Assembly (NCBI GenBank): GCA_013368315.1
Contig: JAACJM010000322.1
Span: forward strand, 17,980-81,979
From: Tetrapyrgos nigripes
Lineage: Eukaryota; Basidiomycota; Agaricomycetes; Agaricales; Campanellaceae
Length of the DNA stretch: 64,000 nucleotides
Direction of reading: 5' to 3'
This document shows positions 10,615-22,328 of the stretch, piece after piece. Below the pieces are notes generated by a model. That model did no database searches and was not told where the DNA came from. It saw nothing but the letters and a program-made list of their open reading frames with translations. Within the stretch, counting starts at the first letter, position 1. Each line of letters begins with the position of its first letter. The translations under genes were made by a program, and so were the position numbers.

Positions 10615-10838
10615 CTACAGACAAGTAGTGCATACTGAATCACCGCAAAAGCATTCGTTGCTTGCCGCCGGATCTGGAAATCAATATTCAAGTAGGTCAA
10701 TCAGGAAAGCCGCCGAGTAAGTATCTACTTACCAGCAACCGGGGAAGCGTGAACTTGATAGCCCAGCAGAGACTGCATCCCCAAAGCAATACCGATGATG
10801 AAAGCTAGGGTGGAGGTCGATTGCTTGAAAAGTTGCAT
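10615..10838 (-). CDS. Small secreted cysteine-rich peptide, copy A
   Basis: Two exons (10733-10838 and 10615-10673) joined over a 59 nt intron (donor GTAAGT, acceptor CCAG) give a 54-residue product. Residues 1-31 form a signal peptide with a hydrophobic core (LAFIIGIALG) and a plausible cut after HA. The mature part is about 20 residues and ends NECFCGDSVCTTCL, with four cysteines spaced C-x-C-x4-C-x2-C, enough for two disulfides. A TATA-like ATATAA lies about 165 bases upstream on the same strand. The coding sequence is identical in copy B. I know no family match; it could be a small secreted protein of the kind found in fungal secretomes. It is too short for gene-finder defaults, and only transcript data can prove it. 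Confidence 0.6.
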
Positions 10839-11000
10839 TTCGGTGTAATATGCAGGTAGCTAATGGAGAAAGTCATTTGCGGTCAGGGTAGAAGTGGATG
10901 CTCAGATGAAGGATCGTACTGAGTGGCTTACTGATTTCACTGAGTTGTGTGAGGTGTGAAGAGAATGCACTCTGGGAGTCTTTACGATGACAAGCCGGAT

Positions 11001-11006
11001 TTATAT
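11001..11006 (-). promoter_or_regulatory. TATA-like box for the secreted-peptide gene, copy A
   Basis: The minus strand reads GGATATAAATCC about 165 nt before ATG 10838. The position would allow a 5' leader of roughly 130 nt. Copy B carries this block twice because of a 414 bp tandem duplication. Confidence 0.4.
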
Positions 11007-11159
11007 CCTTGTCCAAGGACCAGATTTCTATCTATTTCTGGATAGGTACCCGACAATGAATCGATCGAACACTAGGAACTTCAACTTCCGCCGCTGTGGG
11101 AAGTACATTGAGCGCAAGAGTCCTTGTATCATATCACTTGCACTTGATTCCAAAATCAG

Positions 11160-11851
11160 GTGAAGGCGATTTGCTGCCACGAATGCTTTGCGGACTTTGA
11201 TTGAAACCCATTTTATACATAGCCAGGGACGAAGTGGGTCGATAGAGGGGGGAGAAACAGTCGAGCATTAGTCCTCGCTGTCGTGAAAGTTATAACAAAG
11301 TCTCCGATCAGTACTTAGATAACTTATAATTACAACTTACCTGCGACTTCCCGCCTTGCAGATTTCTTCTGAAACAAGCCTCTTTCTACTCTTTCTTAGG
11401 ATCCGGGTCAGTTTCTACTCTTTTGCATCTTTTACGGTAACCAGGCTCTGCCTTATTTTGGGAAATCTACAAAAATGTTGCGAACTGCCTGACGGTTGGC
11501 ATCTGAAGACTGGAGTCGTGATACTCAAAGGAGCCTTGCTTTCAATACAAGTTCCATGAAGAACCTGCGCAAGAAACCAACAAACCTTATCATTCGCAAT
11601 GTTAAAACAAGCTCACGTGCTAACGACACTTTCTGTTGCACGCTCTTGACATCTTTCATATGCGGCCCCATCACGTGCAAACGACACTTTTGTTGTGCAC
11701 TCCTGGATATCAGTTCAAAAATGCCGCCCAAAAAAACGAACAGTATTCCAGAGGTTCAAGAAGAAAATTTTGAACGGCGGAAAGAACCGAGGTTGGACCT
11801 GCATTATAAAGTTGGAATGAGTACTTAACTTCTCACTAAGGAATTACAAAC
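11160..11851. other. Interval upstream of NLR, copy A
   Basis: No clear gene. The plus strand has several short open frames (for example 11496-11828) without recognisable domains, and it lies directly upstream of the NLR, so it probably contains its promoter. The sequence is nearly the same at 39590-40212 in copy B. Confidence 0.4.
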
Positions 11852-14800
11852 ATGGAGACCCTAGAGCTTTCAACTGCTCAGGAAGCCACTGTGGAGTCCA
11901 CATCTTCCCAAAGTACTCCTCAGTATGTATCTCCTGACTGTTGCTGATGGCACAGAGTGATAAAATTGACATGATTGAAGCAGCACTCAGAATGTGAATA
12001 TGAGGTTACCCGAGGATGTCAATGTGTATGAGCTTTTCTTTCAATTTACTGGACATGCAGCCAGCTGATAAGAAAAAATTTTCTATATATTACACTTGCT
12101 TATAACTCTAGTATGGGGTAAGTCTATACCAATGAATTCGTGGACATTCTGCAAGAGGCTGATATACAAAAGTAGTGATGTTACAGAGAGACATGGTTCT
12201 CAAAATGAGGACAACAATAGCAATGTACCAGCAGCTGGGCAACCTACCATTGGGTATGTCAATTTAAATCAATTGTAACTTACAAGCCTTGACTGGAAAA
12301 ACTCTGCAGCATACTTCAGGGTGCTCACCATCTTTCAATGAAAGATAATACAATCAATGTAGGGGCAGGCAACCAGGATAACAGAGCATATCACTACTAT
12401 GGGTTTCAGCAAGGTAAGATATGATTTTTGATTATGTGTATCATAAATGTTGAATATGTCTTATACAATACAGATATTATCAACAAGTTGAATCCTTCTA
12501 CAAGTGCACTTCATGAAGTTGGTCAAAGAGCAGAATGCATTGAAGGAACCAGGAAAGAAATATTGGATAATATCATGAACTGGGCTGGAGATGGCTCATC
12601 AACCACCATGACAGGTTACTGGATGTGTGGCATGGCTGGGACTGGAAAAAGCACTATTGCCCAATCTGTGTGCTTGGGGCTTGAAAGAAAGGGGTTGTTG
12701 GGTGGAGAATTCTTCTGCTCTCGACAAATTGAAGAATGCCATGATTATCACAAGGTTATTCCAACAATTGCATATCAGCTGGCCAGCCGTAATGCCAAAT
12801 ATCAACAGGCACTTTGTGATGTTCTCAATGAGGATCTACAACTAGCTTCTAAAGAGCCTCAGTACCAAGTCACCAAGCTTTTGATTGATCCTTGGAAAAG
12901 AGTTGTTAGCAGAGGAGAATCTCCATTCTTGGCACCAGTGATAGTTATTGATGCATTGTATGAATGCAGGAACATTTCCCTGGTACTGGAATTTATTGTC
13001 CCTGCAATCAAGAAGCAAGAGTTGCCAGGATTAAAATTCTTTCTGACTAGCTGCCCAGAACAACATATCAAAAAACATTTTGATCTTGATGCAATCCAAC
13101 AAGAGAGATTGTATGTGCAGAAATTTTATTTGCACAATGTGGAAAAAAGCATTGTCAAGAAGGATATCTCCCTGTTTCTGGGGAAGGGTCTCATAGGACT
13201 TGGCATTTCCAAGGACAAGCTAGATATTTTAGTGGAGAGATCTGGTGCACTATTTATCTATGCTGCTACTCTTGTCAAATATCTGGCTGGTGGTGGTCAC
13301 CGTGCCTCCTCTAGATTGGAAAAAGTTTTGAATGTCAAAGGCTCTCCAGATAAGATACAGACACAAATGTTGGATGAGCTTTATACACAAATTCTTTCAG
13401 ATTCACTTGATAAGCTTTCTCCTGAGGAGAAAGATCAAAGCATCAGGATCATACACACTGTAATAATGACAGGCACACCTGTATCATGCCAAATCATTGC
13501 AGACCTGCTAGACTATAAGGTGCAGGATGTTAAAGCAACAATATCAGAACTGCAATCAGTGCTGTATACTAGTGGACCTGAGGAATTGATTTATACCTTT
13601 CATGCATCATTTGCAGACTATATAACCTCGAAAGATAGGGCTGCAGATTTGCATTGCAATGCACCAGAACATCACAGTGTACTTGCAAGAGGATGTTTTG
13701 ATGAGATGGAGAGAAAGCTTCATTTCAATATATGCAATCTTCCCTCATCCTTTTTAAGTGATAGTGAAGTTGCTGGGCTTGAAGAAGCAATTACTCAGAA
13801 ATTGGGGGGAGCAATTTGGTATTCATGCATTTTTTGGGGGTACCATCTGACAGAAGGGGAGAAACCTAGTGTAGGAATGGAGAAGTTTCTCCAAAAGAAG
13901 ATATTATTCCGGATTGAAGCAATGAATCTTATGGAAAAGATGTCTGAGTGCATTAGGACACTGGACTTGGTGTTGAAAGTAAGGTTTTGGAATTATTTTG
14001 ATAGAACACTGACTTACGCTGAAATCACAGAGAGGCCAATTTCAGGAAATAGAACAGAGACAGCACATACTGCAATGCCGAGACATGGCAAATGTGTTTG
14101 CATTGAGTGTTGTCAAGGAAATGACTCCACATCTATATTTAAGTATACTTCCATTCTACCCAGCTATCAGTAAGAGTTTTGGGAAACAAGTCAAAGTCAA
14201 CACTGAAATAAAATATAGTCAAAGTGTGGGGTTTTGGGATACAGGTTCAGAAGTTGAGGGTATCAGTGTATCTCCTGATGGAACCAGGATTGTATCTGGG
14301 TCAAAAGATGGAACAGTGAGGATTTGGGATGCACAAACTGGGACTGCCATTGGAGAGCCACTCCAGGGACATGAAGACTGGGTCTAATAAGTGGCTTTCT
14401 CTCCTGATGGAGCCAGGATTGTGTCTGGGTCAGATGACAGAACAGTGAGGATCTGGGATGCACAAACTGGGACTGCCATTGGAGAGCCACTCCAGGGACA
14501 TGAAGACTGGGTCCAATCAGTGGCTTTCTCTCCTGATGGAGCCAGGATTGTGTCTGGGTCACGTGACTTCACAGTGAGGATCTGGGATGCACAAACTGGG
14601 ACTGCCATTGGAGAGCCACTCCAGGGACATGAACACCGGGTCCAATCAGTGGCTTTCTCTCCTGATGGAGCCAGGATTGTGTCTGGGTCACATGACAGCA
14701 CAGTGAGGATCTGGGATGCACAAACTGGGACTGCCATTGGAGAGCCACTCCAGGGACATGAAGGCCTGGTCCAATCAGTGGCTTTCTCTCCTGATGGAGC

Positions 14801-15224
14801 CATGATTGTGTCTGGGTCAGATGATAGAACAGGAGAGCCACTCCAAGGACATCAAAACTTTGTCCAATCAGTGGCTTTCTCCTCTAGTGGAGCCCATATT
14901 TTATCTGGGTCAAGTGACAGAGCAGTAACAAATCCTAGCACTGGTCATACCTTATCTTGCAAATGTGAGTGAGTATTCTTATCTCTCAGGAGATCTAATC
15001 AAGTTCTATTTTTCTTTCTAGACAATAACTGGACTATTGATAAAGATGGATGGATCCAATTTCCTGGCATTCATTGTGGTATCGTTTGGATTCAACCCCA
15101 ATACTGTACCACACTTTGTACACCTCAGAACCCTGTAATAATCTCCAGGAAAGGCTGCACTAAGCTTTCCTTTGATGCGGTAGTGTATGGAAAGGACTGG
15201 GCTCAATGCTTCACAGATAAATGA
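11852..15224 (+). pseudogene. NACHT-WD40 NLR (STAND NTPase), copy A, truncated by a double stop
   Basis: Fungal NLR, a family that acts in nonself recognition and regulated cell death. Supported exons: 12320-12413, 12474-13978, 14046-14964, 15022-15224, joined in frame. The NACHT exon has a P-loop GMAGTGKST, a Walker B region VIVIDALYEC in which the second acidic residue is Tyr, and FLTSCPEQHI where copy B has SRPEQ. A helical region follows, then WD repeats (14257-14960) and a conserved tail (NNWTIDKDGW...TDK). TAATAA at 14385-14390, where copy B reads CAATCA, stops translation after the first WD repeat. Four full WD repeats and two partial ones can be counted. A possible first exon is 11852-11922 (ATG GAG ACC), but the join between it and 12320 is unresolved, so the N-terminal effector domain is unknown. 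Confidence 0.85.
14257..14960 (+). repeat. 129-bp WD40 repeat array, copy A
   Basis: Repeats of 43 codons (core VAFSPDGARIVSGS, then RTVRIWDAQTGTAIGEPLQGHE). Units are almost identical, with changes concentrated at the residues after SGS (K, D, R, H) and after HE (DW, HR, GL). The fifth unit lacks about 12 residues (GSDDRT joins GEPLQGH directly) and the sixth is degenerate. Each unit should form one blade of a beta-propeller. Confidence 0.9.
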
Positions 15225-15410
15225 TTTCAATTTCACTTGTTGAGTTTGTATATAGGACGTGAAATATATGGTTTCCAATGAACTGTCTTCCTCTCAACAT
15301 GAACAGCCTTGATTAATCAATTACCTATTTACTGACACAGGAAAATGAAGATCAATTTGCTTTAACCTGTTCATTCACCAGCCAACTACCCTAAGATCTT
15401 CCTCAGTTAT

Positions 15411-15815
15411 TTGATGATCATGAATCATGGTGTGATACACACACATATACCTGAACTCCCTATTCAATCACATTGGCTTGAATTCAATAGGTACAGGTAC
15501 TACAATACTAATCAACTTGGACTCAGATTTAGTGATGATGGCTTTGCCAACAACAAACAGAGTAATTCTCCTCTTTGGGGTGACTGGAGAGACTATCCAT
15601 TTCTACCCACACCATCCCAGAGCAAGGATTATAGTGGAAGTTCACCAACAATTAGTGAACAGGGTGCTGACTTGGCTTTTGACATTGCTAGCACTGATGA
15701 GGACCAGTCAGAATACAAAGAAGTGGGAGTAAAATTTGACAAGAAGAATATACTTGACAGTGGAGCACCTTGTATGCATAGGAGAACAGAGAGGTCTCTA
15801 TGCAGAGAGCATTGA
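15411..15815 (+). CDS. Hypothetical 134-codon frame downstream of NLR, copy A
   Basis: Open in both copies (44271-44675 in B) with about five amino-acid differences and two silent ones, which does not suggest strong constraint. It is Ser/Asp/Asn-rich with no signal peptide or domain I know. It starts about 190 bases after the NLR stop and may simply be 3' sequence of that locus. Confidence 0.25.
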   Translation: MMIMNHGVIHTHIPELPIQSHWLEFNRYRYYNTNQLGLRFSDDGFANNKQSNSPLWGDWRDYPFLPTPSQSKDYSGSSPTISEQGADLAFDIASTDEDQSEYKEVGVKFDKKNILDSGAPCMHRRTERSLCREH

Positions 15816-18800
15816 ATAGAATTACTAGTAGAACCAAACTAGAACTTTACACACTTTCATGAGTATGCACTAGTCACAAAAATCATTGCCATACCTTCAT
15901 GTTTCATCAGCAAGTCATAATTTTCTGCATATACCTACTTTAATATCTTATCAAGTGATAGATAACTCCTGGAGAGCTTACTGATAGACCTTTTTGTTGC
16001 TAGAGCATCACTAAAAGTGGCCTACAACTGAGAAGAGGTGTGCACTTGCACATTTGGAAGTGAACATCGCTGTTCTGATCATTGGAGATAAGAATGATGG
16101 CATGTTTCAGATCCCTGGACAGCTTACACTATTATCAGATTTGGGATGACAGACCTTACACTAACACTATTCTGGTCATTCCTCAGTCACAGCAGCTGCA
16201 TGACAAAGGGAGTTGGTGCTAGTTATAGTTGTGGGACTAGGTAAAAGCAATGGAACGATGTAATGACATTCCCACCCAGAGCTACCCCTCAAAATTCACT
16301 TCTCAGAGGGACATGTACATCAAGCCTGCTGCCTAGATGAGTTGAGTTTACTACTCGATATTGTACATGTTGATTCAACAGTCAGTTTGTTTAAGTGGAA
16401 GCAGTGGTTCATAAGTCAGCCTATCTTAAGTTTTCTCTTGATGATAACCCACATGTGTGCATGCATGGGCCCAATCTACTAGTGGAGGGTTGACTTGAGC
16501 ACCACATGGAGTTAGGAGCTGGCTTCAGTACTAATGGGCTCTGAGTGTGGGACCTAGGTGTGATGGCTGAGTAGTAAGTTCAGTCTGTGTACTGGGCAGC
16601 CTGAGCCTAAGTGCAAAGTTATGGCATTTGGACTTTGAATCATAATCAGGATGAAGACCAGTCCCAGAAATGGAAACAGAAACAAAATCAGGATCATCTA
16701 CAGCAGAATCAGAGTGAGTACATTAATTACTATAGTGATGTGATGCCACATGCAGAGGTCAAAGCTAAAGGCTTGCAATGTTCCAGACCTTGAGCTTGAT
16801 CTGATCGTGAGTATTAGTAGTTGTCACTCTTGATGTTAATAAAGAAGACCCAGGCTGAGGACAAGGTACCTGGTTCCCTGACATTGACTCAGAGACACAA
16901 GCTACCAAGAGGTGTGCAGACAGTTATGGCCAGACTGGATGTTCCTTTTGGATTTTAAGGTCAGCCAGACCTCTCCCCCTCCCCTCCTCCTTCCTAAAAA
17001 GGAAGGAGATAAGATAAAATTTCACTTACAAATCATCAAATCCAGTCACTTTTCCTTCCAGACCACCTTATAGACCCTCTACTGACCTAAAGACATAACA
17101 AAAGGAGTGATAAATGCTAATGTGGGATCCATTTTCTTGAGGTCGCAAATATTTTTCGAAGAAAAGTTCATAATGTCTTGCACACCTCTTGCAAGCTACA
17201 ATGACAGCCAGGCTCAGACTGAGGCTAGCAGCATCAAACATGTATGGGACGCCTAGGAGTCAACCATAGTCCATTAGCAGAAAAGGAGATTGAGAGATGA
17301 GCAAGGCACATGTAGATACATACCCATAGTCCATCATGGACATAGGACCCTCTGCACAAGAACACTGGTTGTGCATCACAAGTATGTGGGTTCACTGATG
17401 TCCTGTATGTAGAGTGGAGTCGTTATGCCCGCAACTCAAAATACAGGAGGCATAAAGGCAGCAGCATTAAGCAGAAACACTCCATGGACCAGTCTCACCA
17501 TTTCTTTTTTGTACAAACAAATAATGTCTTTGCTTTCAAGCTTTCTCTTGGGAACTGACTACATCTTCTCAAGCCATCTTGGGCTACCCTCCAACTCATT
17601 TCACTACCTGCCTAACTTTGTTTATAACATCCCTGGGTCAACATCTACCTCTCTGGACATCCATGCAGAGTCATTTCCTTTGCCGCTTCCACATATTCTC
17701 CTCTTGCTCCTTTCTCTGCTTGCAAGGTTAACAGTGCATAGTGTGTCTTCAGGACATACTCCTCCTATGTTGTCTCCACTTTCTGGGCTCCTATTGTTTG
17801 GGTTGGGAGGGCCTGGGATGGTTATTGGTGAGTAGGTGTCTTTTACTCAATTTTGTCAGTTTTTGAACACAAACAATTTTCTTTTCTTTTCCTTTTTCTT
17901 CTTTAGTGTTTTACCAGTCTTCTACAAAATCTACGTCAAGTACTTGAAAGCAGTAAGAGCAATGGAACATGTTTTGTTGGCATTTGTCAGGTGGCAGGAT
18001 AGTGCTGGGTATGTCTTGGTCTATGTTGTTTCTATGTTTTGCATGTACTAACACACACTTGCTATCTCTTTCTTCCCACCCTCACCTCTCCACAGTCTCA
18101 CCCAAACCCAACCCAACTCCAGCTCCATAGGCTGAAATGCTCAAAAACACCTGCACAGCCATGAGCACAACTCTAGGTGTTCCAACTCATTTAAAGGGAT
18201 GGATTAAAGGATACCCTGGGATGTTGAGTGGTTACTCTGCTGCAATGCCTTCCAGCTCCAACTTTACTGTGCTTGGGCCTCCTTTGTTGTACCTGTACCA
18301 TGCCAAACTGCACCAGCTCTACCTCTGGACAAGCAACTGTCATGTCCAAGATCTCCAGTCTTCTTACTGCCTCCCACTCCAACTCCAACTTGGGCTCAAT
18401 TGCAGGTGGGAGGAGACATAAGCCTTGAACAGGAGCAAGGACAGTTTGGATTATTTCAGTGAAGAGGAATGTAAGACAGTATGAAAGTGATTTGGTTAGG
18501 GCAGGTACAAAGTGGGTAGAGGATTTCCATGGCCAAAATGGGCTCCATATGGGGGGCATTTGAGTACCGATTTGAACCTTGGTCCGAGTACTTCATCAAT
18601 GGGGTCTGGGTCTGGGGGCAGTTATGAGACAGGTGGGGGTGAAGGTGGGCAAAGAGGGACACATGATTTAATGGAGCTGAAAGACTGGGAACAAATTGTC
18701 CTGGGTTACTGAAGGGGTATGTATTGAAAACAGAGAGAGAGAGTTATGGCAGTTATATGGGCATGACAAAGCCTGTGATTGAGTGTGGTTTTGAGTTGCA

Positions 18801-18878
18801 TTGGTGGTTTTGTTTTTTTTGTTTTCCCTGGTCCATTTCCCTATTTCCTTTCCTTTCCTTCTGAGTCTGTGCTTGGCT

Positions 18879-19266
18879 GATGTCAAGAACAGGTTCAGAT
18901 AGGACTGGATGCCTCTCAGGCCACCACACAGGAGCCAAAGACAAAGTAACAGAGCAAATAAAATAGAAATAGAGTGAGTAGCCACAGATGGGCCCAAGTC
19001 TACATAGTACTGAGACAAGGCTGAGCAGTATGAATCATAGGGAGCACAAGTGGACAGACTAGAGACCTATCTTGATGTCAAGAACAGGTTCAGATAGGAC
19101 TGGATGCCTCTCAGGCCACCACACAGGAGCCAAAGACGAAGTAAAAGAGCAAATAGAATAGATAAGAGTGAGTAGCCACAGATGGGCCCAAGTCTACATA
19201 GTACTGAGACAAGGCTGAGCAGTATGGACCATATGGAGCACAAGTGGACAGACTAGAGACCTATCT
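18879..19266. repeat. 195-bp tandem duplication, copy A only
   Basis: The block starting GATGTCAAGAACAGG at 18879 recurs at 19074 with few differences. Copy B has about one equivalent (46470-46600). Confidence 0.8.
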
Positions 19267-20380
19267 ACAAAGCCCTGAAGTATATATGATCAAAGGAATG
19301 AAGAGACAAAGTCTAGATCAATAGGTACTGATGGAAAGGAAGAACTATGGAGAAATAAAGGAACAATGGAAGAATCAAGGAGAAACAAGTTAGAACTATG
19401 GGGAAACAAGGAAGAACTATAGAAGTGACAGGAACAGAGGAAGTGAAGCAAAGAAGAAGGAAAAGAAAGAGAAACAAGATCTGGATATGCCAAAGTACTG
19501 GAAAGAAGACTAAAAGCAAAAGAATGAAGGAAAACAGGGTTTGGAGATGAAGGCATGACCCTTCACACAGATATACAGAACCCTACCACCAACACCTTGC
19601 CTTACCACCCAACCACTCTCTCTCATACCCTGAGTTGGGGAGTAGTACTTGAGTGAGGGGGTGTATGATTTGAATTGGGCAGGGGGGAGTCAGCCTGCTT
19701 TGGGGTTGGGTGGGTGGGGAGAAGGGGGTGTGAGGGGAATATGGGGTAGGATGGGGATGAGGATGGGGATGGGTGAGATTAGTCAGAGTGCTAGTGAGTA
19801 TAGTGGACTTTTTTTTTTAGTTTGTTCAGGGTTCTTTTTCTTTGGGGGTTTGGACCTGTTGGAATGTTTTAATGATTATGTGTTCATTTGGCTTTTGGGT
19901 ATTGGAGAGGAGACAGAGATGACAATTTCAGCTATGTTGGGATGGGTTTTCATTCTTTCAGCATTCTTTCTTCTACAGTTTTACATCCCTTTTCTTCCTT
20001 TTTTGTCTTTACCTCCTTATCTCTGGTGTGGATTCTTGGTCATGGTTTTTGTTTTTTTCAAGCCATGTTACTGACAAATTCTCTCTGCCTTCTCTCTCTC
20101 TGCTTTCCTCTTCCTTCCTCTCTTCTTTTCCATGCTTTTCTCCCTGGTTCCACAACTGCAACTTCTTCAAACTGTGACCTACTCAACTCTCTTCTTCCAT
20201 TTGGAGTATTCTAACGACCATCTCCGTCAAACCTGACCTTGACTGTTCTATGCATGTGTCTGTGTCCATCCATGTGCTACCAACCCTACTGACCTTACCA
20301 ATCTACCAATCATCTTGTCAACCAACAACTCGACTGGACTTGTCAATGCACATTGCACAAATACAAAATGTACCTGATAT

Positions 20381-20680
20381 TCCTTCCTATTGGTCCTACT
20401 GGTCCAACTATTCTGTAATTTGGGTGTCACTGCTGTACCCACTGTCCTATGTCCTCTGATTTTGGTACTGGAATTACCTACTTTGGCGATGTTGGCGTCA
20501 ACTACATATGGCATGTATGTCCCTTCCTATTGGTCCTACTGGTCCTTTGATTCAGTCCAGTCCCAACTATTCTGTGATTTGGGCATCACTGCTGTACCCA
20601 CTGTCCTATGTCCTCTGATTTTGGTACTGGAATTACCTACTTTGGCAATGTTGGCGTCGACTACATATGGCATGTATGTC
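20381..20680. repeat. Two-unit tandem repeat of about 140 bp, copy A
   Basis: Units begin CCTATTGGTCCTACTGG at 20386 and 20526, and both contain TACCCACTGTCCTATGTCC. The same pair is found in copy B at 47695-48000, so it predates the segmental duplication. Confidence 0.8.
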
Positions 20681-21202
20681 TACATCCCCCCTTCCTCAGG
20701 ACCTCTGGTGTAGGTTTATGTCTATGTACACCTTGGTTCACTTCTCTTCGTAATATCTTCTCTTCACTTCCTGCTAGTTCCTTTTTCCCCCTTTGTTACA
20801 TTGTTTTGCTCATCCATTTTCAATTTCCATCTTTGTCTGAACAACAACTGACAACGTTGACATGGTGATAGTAATGTCACTGGCTGCATTATACGTTGAT
20901 TATGCTACAGTTGTGTTACGGTGTCAAATTATGATTTATCAAATTAATATCTCTGAGTAACCTTGAAAAATAAGATTACAATCACCTCCAGTTGGTGAAA
21001 GATGAGCAATGACCAACAACCAATGATCAATGTAGTGATTATGAATAGTGAGCAGTAAATCTGAAAAAGTAAAGTGTGTAGCATATACAAGGTATATACC
21101 ATATAACGTTTACTATACATCTGAAACAAGGGGTATAGGAGAGTTGATCGTCCAAGCGAGGACGAAAGGGGAATTGGCTGAGAAGCGGCCAGCAGACACG
21201 CT

Positions 21203-21625
21203 GAAAAGGGACAAATTTCCGCTCGACAGATATGTGACCGGATATGTACACGAAAATGAGATATATTTGGAACTTAGATTTAATACAAAAAGATGATGTA
21301 TCTGCAAGCTAGATCTCTGAACAGAAAGTTGCTATATAGGGATGCATTGTAGTATATTTGATTGGTGTGCAGACACATTGCATATCAAAGCTATTGAAAG
21401 AAGTACAAAAAGACCTCAAATCGAGAATCCAGACATAGTAACGGATATGCATCTGAAAAGACACTAAATCCGGCTTCTAGATATGGGTACCAATAGTTCA
21501 TCGCATATCCACTCAATGGACATATGAACTATTGGTACCCATATCTAGAAGCCAGATTTATTGTCTTTTCGGATGCATATCCATAACTATGTCTGGATTC
21601 TCGATTATTTGTCCCTTTTCGGCCT
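21203..21625. mobile_element. Fold-back (hairpin) repeat element, copy A
   Basis: Outer inverted ends GAAAAGGGACAAAT (21203) and ATTTGTCCCTTTTC (about 21610-21623) enclose a long palindrome. About 85-90 bp arms (roughly 21418-21512 and 21526-21606) pair around a short loop near 21515. No coding capacity. It is also in copy B (56219-56643), where the outer ends are perfect CCGAAAAGGGACAAAT. It resembles a fold-back MITE. Confidence 0.6.
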
Positions 21626-22328
21626 GAGAGAAGTAAGCTAGAGAGAACAGTAATGTGATTGATACATGTGTATCAAAAGGGGAAAAATCGTGATTAGGAG
21701 AGCTCAGCGTAGACACAGTAGATAGGAGCTCGCAAATACACAGTTAATTTTGTTAAGGCTCAGGCTTGTAAGAGCGATTTTGCAGCAGGGAAGAAAGAGA
21801 TGCATTAGAGATACAGAGTCTATCTACTTATACTCCTCCACACAACCCTGATGCAGAAGATACATGAAAAAAACAATATCAGGAAAAATGTCAGCAGAAA
21901 GGAACAGTAATGCAACGTGTTGAAGTTGAGATGAGAAGGAATCAGATAGGCATTTATGGGTACAATTGAATAGAAAGGAAGGTGGATTGGTGGATGGTTG
22001 AACAGATGATAAAAGCGAAAATGGCCGTTTGATTACAAGGCCAAATGAAATGAGGCTGAGTTCTTTACACTTGGTTTCCATGTGTGGCAGTGCATATTCA
22101 TCCCGTCTCTTCCCATGCTGTTGTTTCTGGTTTCCTCCCTGTATTTATTAACACTCAATATCTTTGCGACTGGTAACTAAAGTTTCTCTCACTTCGTTCT
22201 CTTTTTTCTTCATCTTGTCCTTTTGTATCGCTTTCCTTTCTCTTTGGATATTTTTCATTTTTCATTATTCTCTGTCTCTTGATCTCTCATCTTCTTATTC
22301 ACTTGCTTTGCTTTTCCCCCCTCTCTTC
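21626..22328. other. Non-coding interval before the hAT remnant, copy A
   Basis: No gene recognised. It is collinear with 56644-57371 in copy B and ends in a pyrimidine-rich run (22190-22328). Confidence 0.4.

Larger units (their letters stand above)
15816..21202. other. Gene-poor tract downstream of NLR, copy A
   Basis: About 5.4 kb with no domain-bearing frame. Contents seen: scattered short frames (for example 16611-16793, identical in B), polypyrimidine and polypurine runs (18780-18860, 19300-19540), a G-rich stretch (19680-19790), a 195 bp tandem duplication (18879-19266) and a 140 bp tandem duplication (20381-20680). It differs from copy B mainly by large insertions or deletions. It could hold a non-coding transcript or decayed sequence; I cannot tell. 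Confidence 0.5.

Noticed and set aside
14391..14972. WD-only gene in copy A starting after the double stop
   Set aside because: The first codon after the TAATAA is GTG, not ATG, and the segment is continuous with the NLR exon in copy B, so it is the disabled remainder of that exon.
17425..17835. 136-codon frame as a gene in the copy A-specific segment
   Set aside because: No domain, no splice pattern that extends it, composition like the surrounding non-coding sequence, and absent from copy B.
19649..20074. Hydrophobic 141-codon frame (and similar at 46998-47424) as a membrane protein
   Set aside because: It lies in G-rich and T-rich low-complexity sequence, overlapping open frames are just as long, and the frame is not kept through small indels in copy B.
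20381..20680. CRISPR-like or satellite array
   Set aside because: Only two units of about 140 bp without short spaced repeats. CRISPR arrays are not expected in a fungal nuclear genome.
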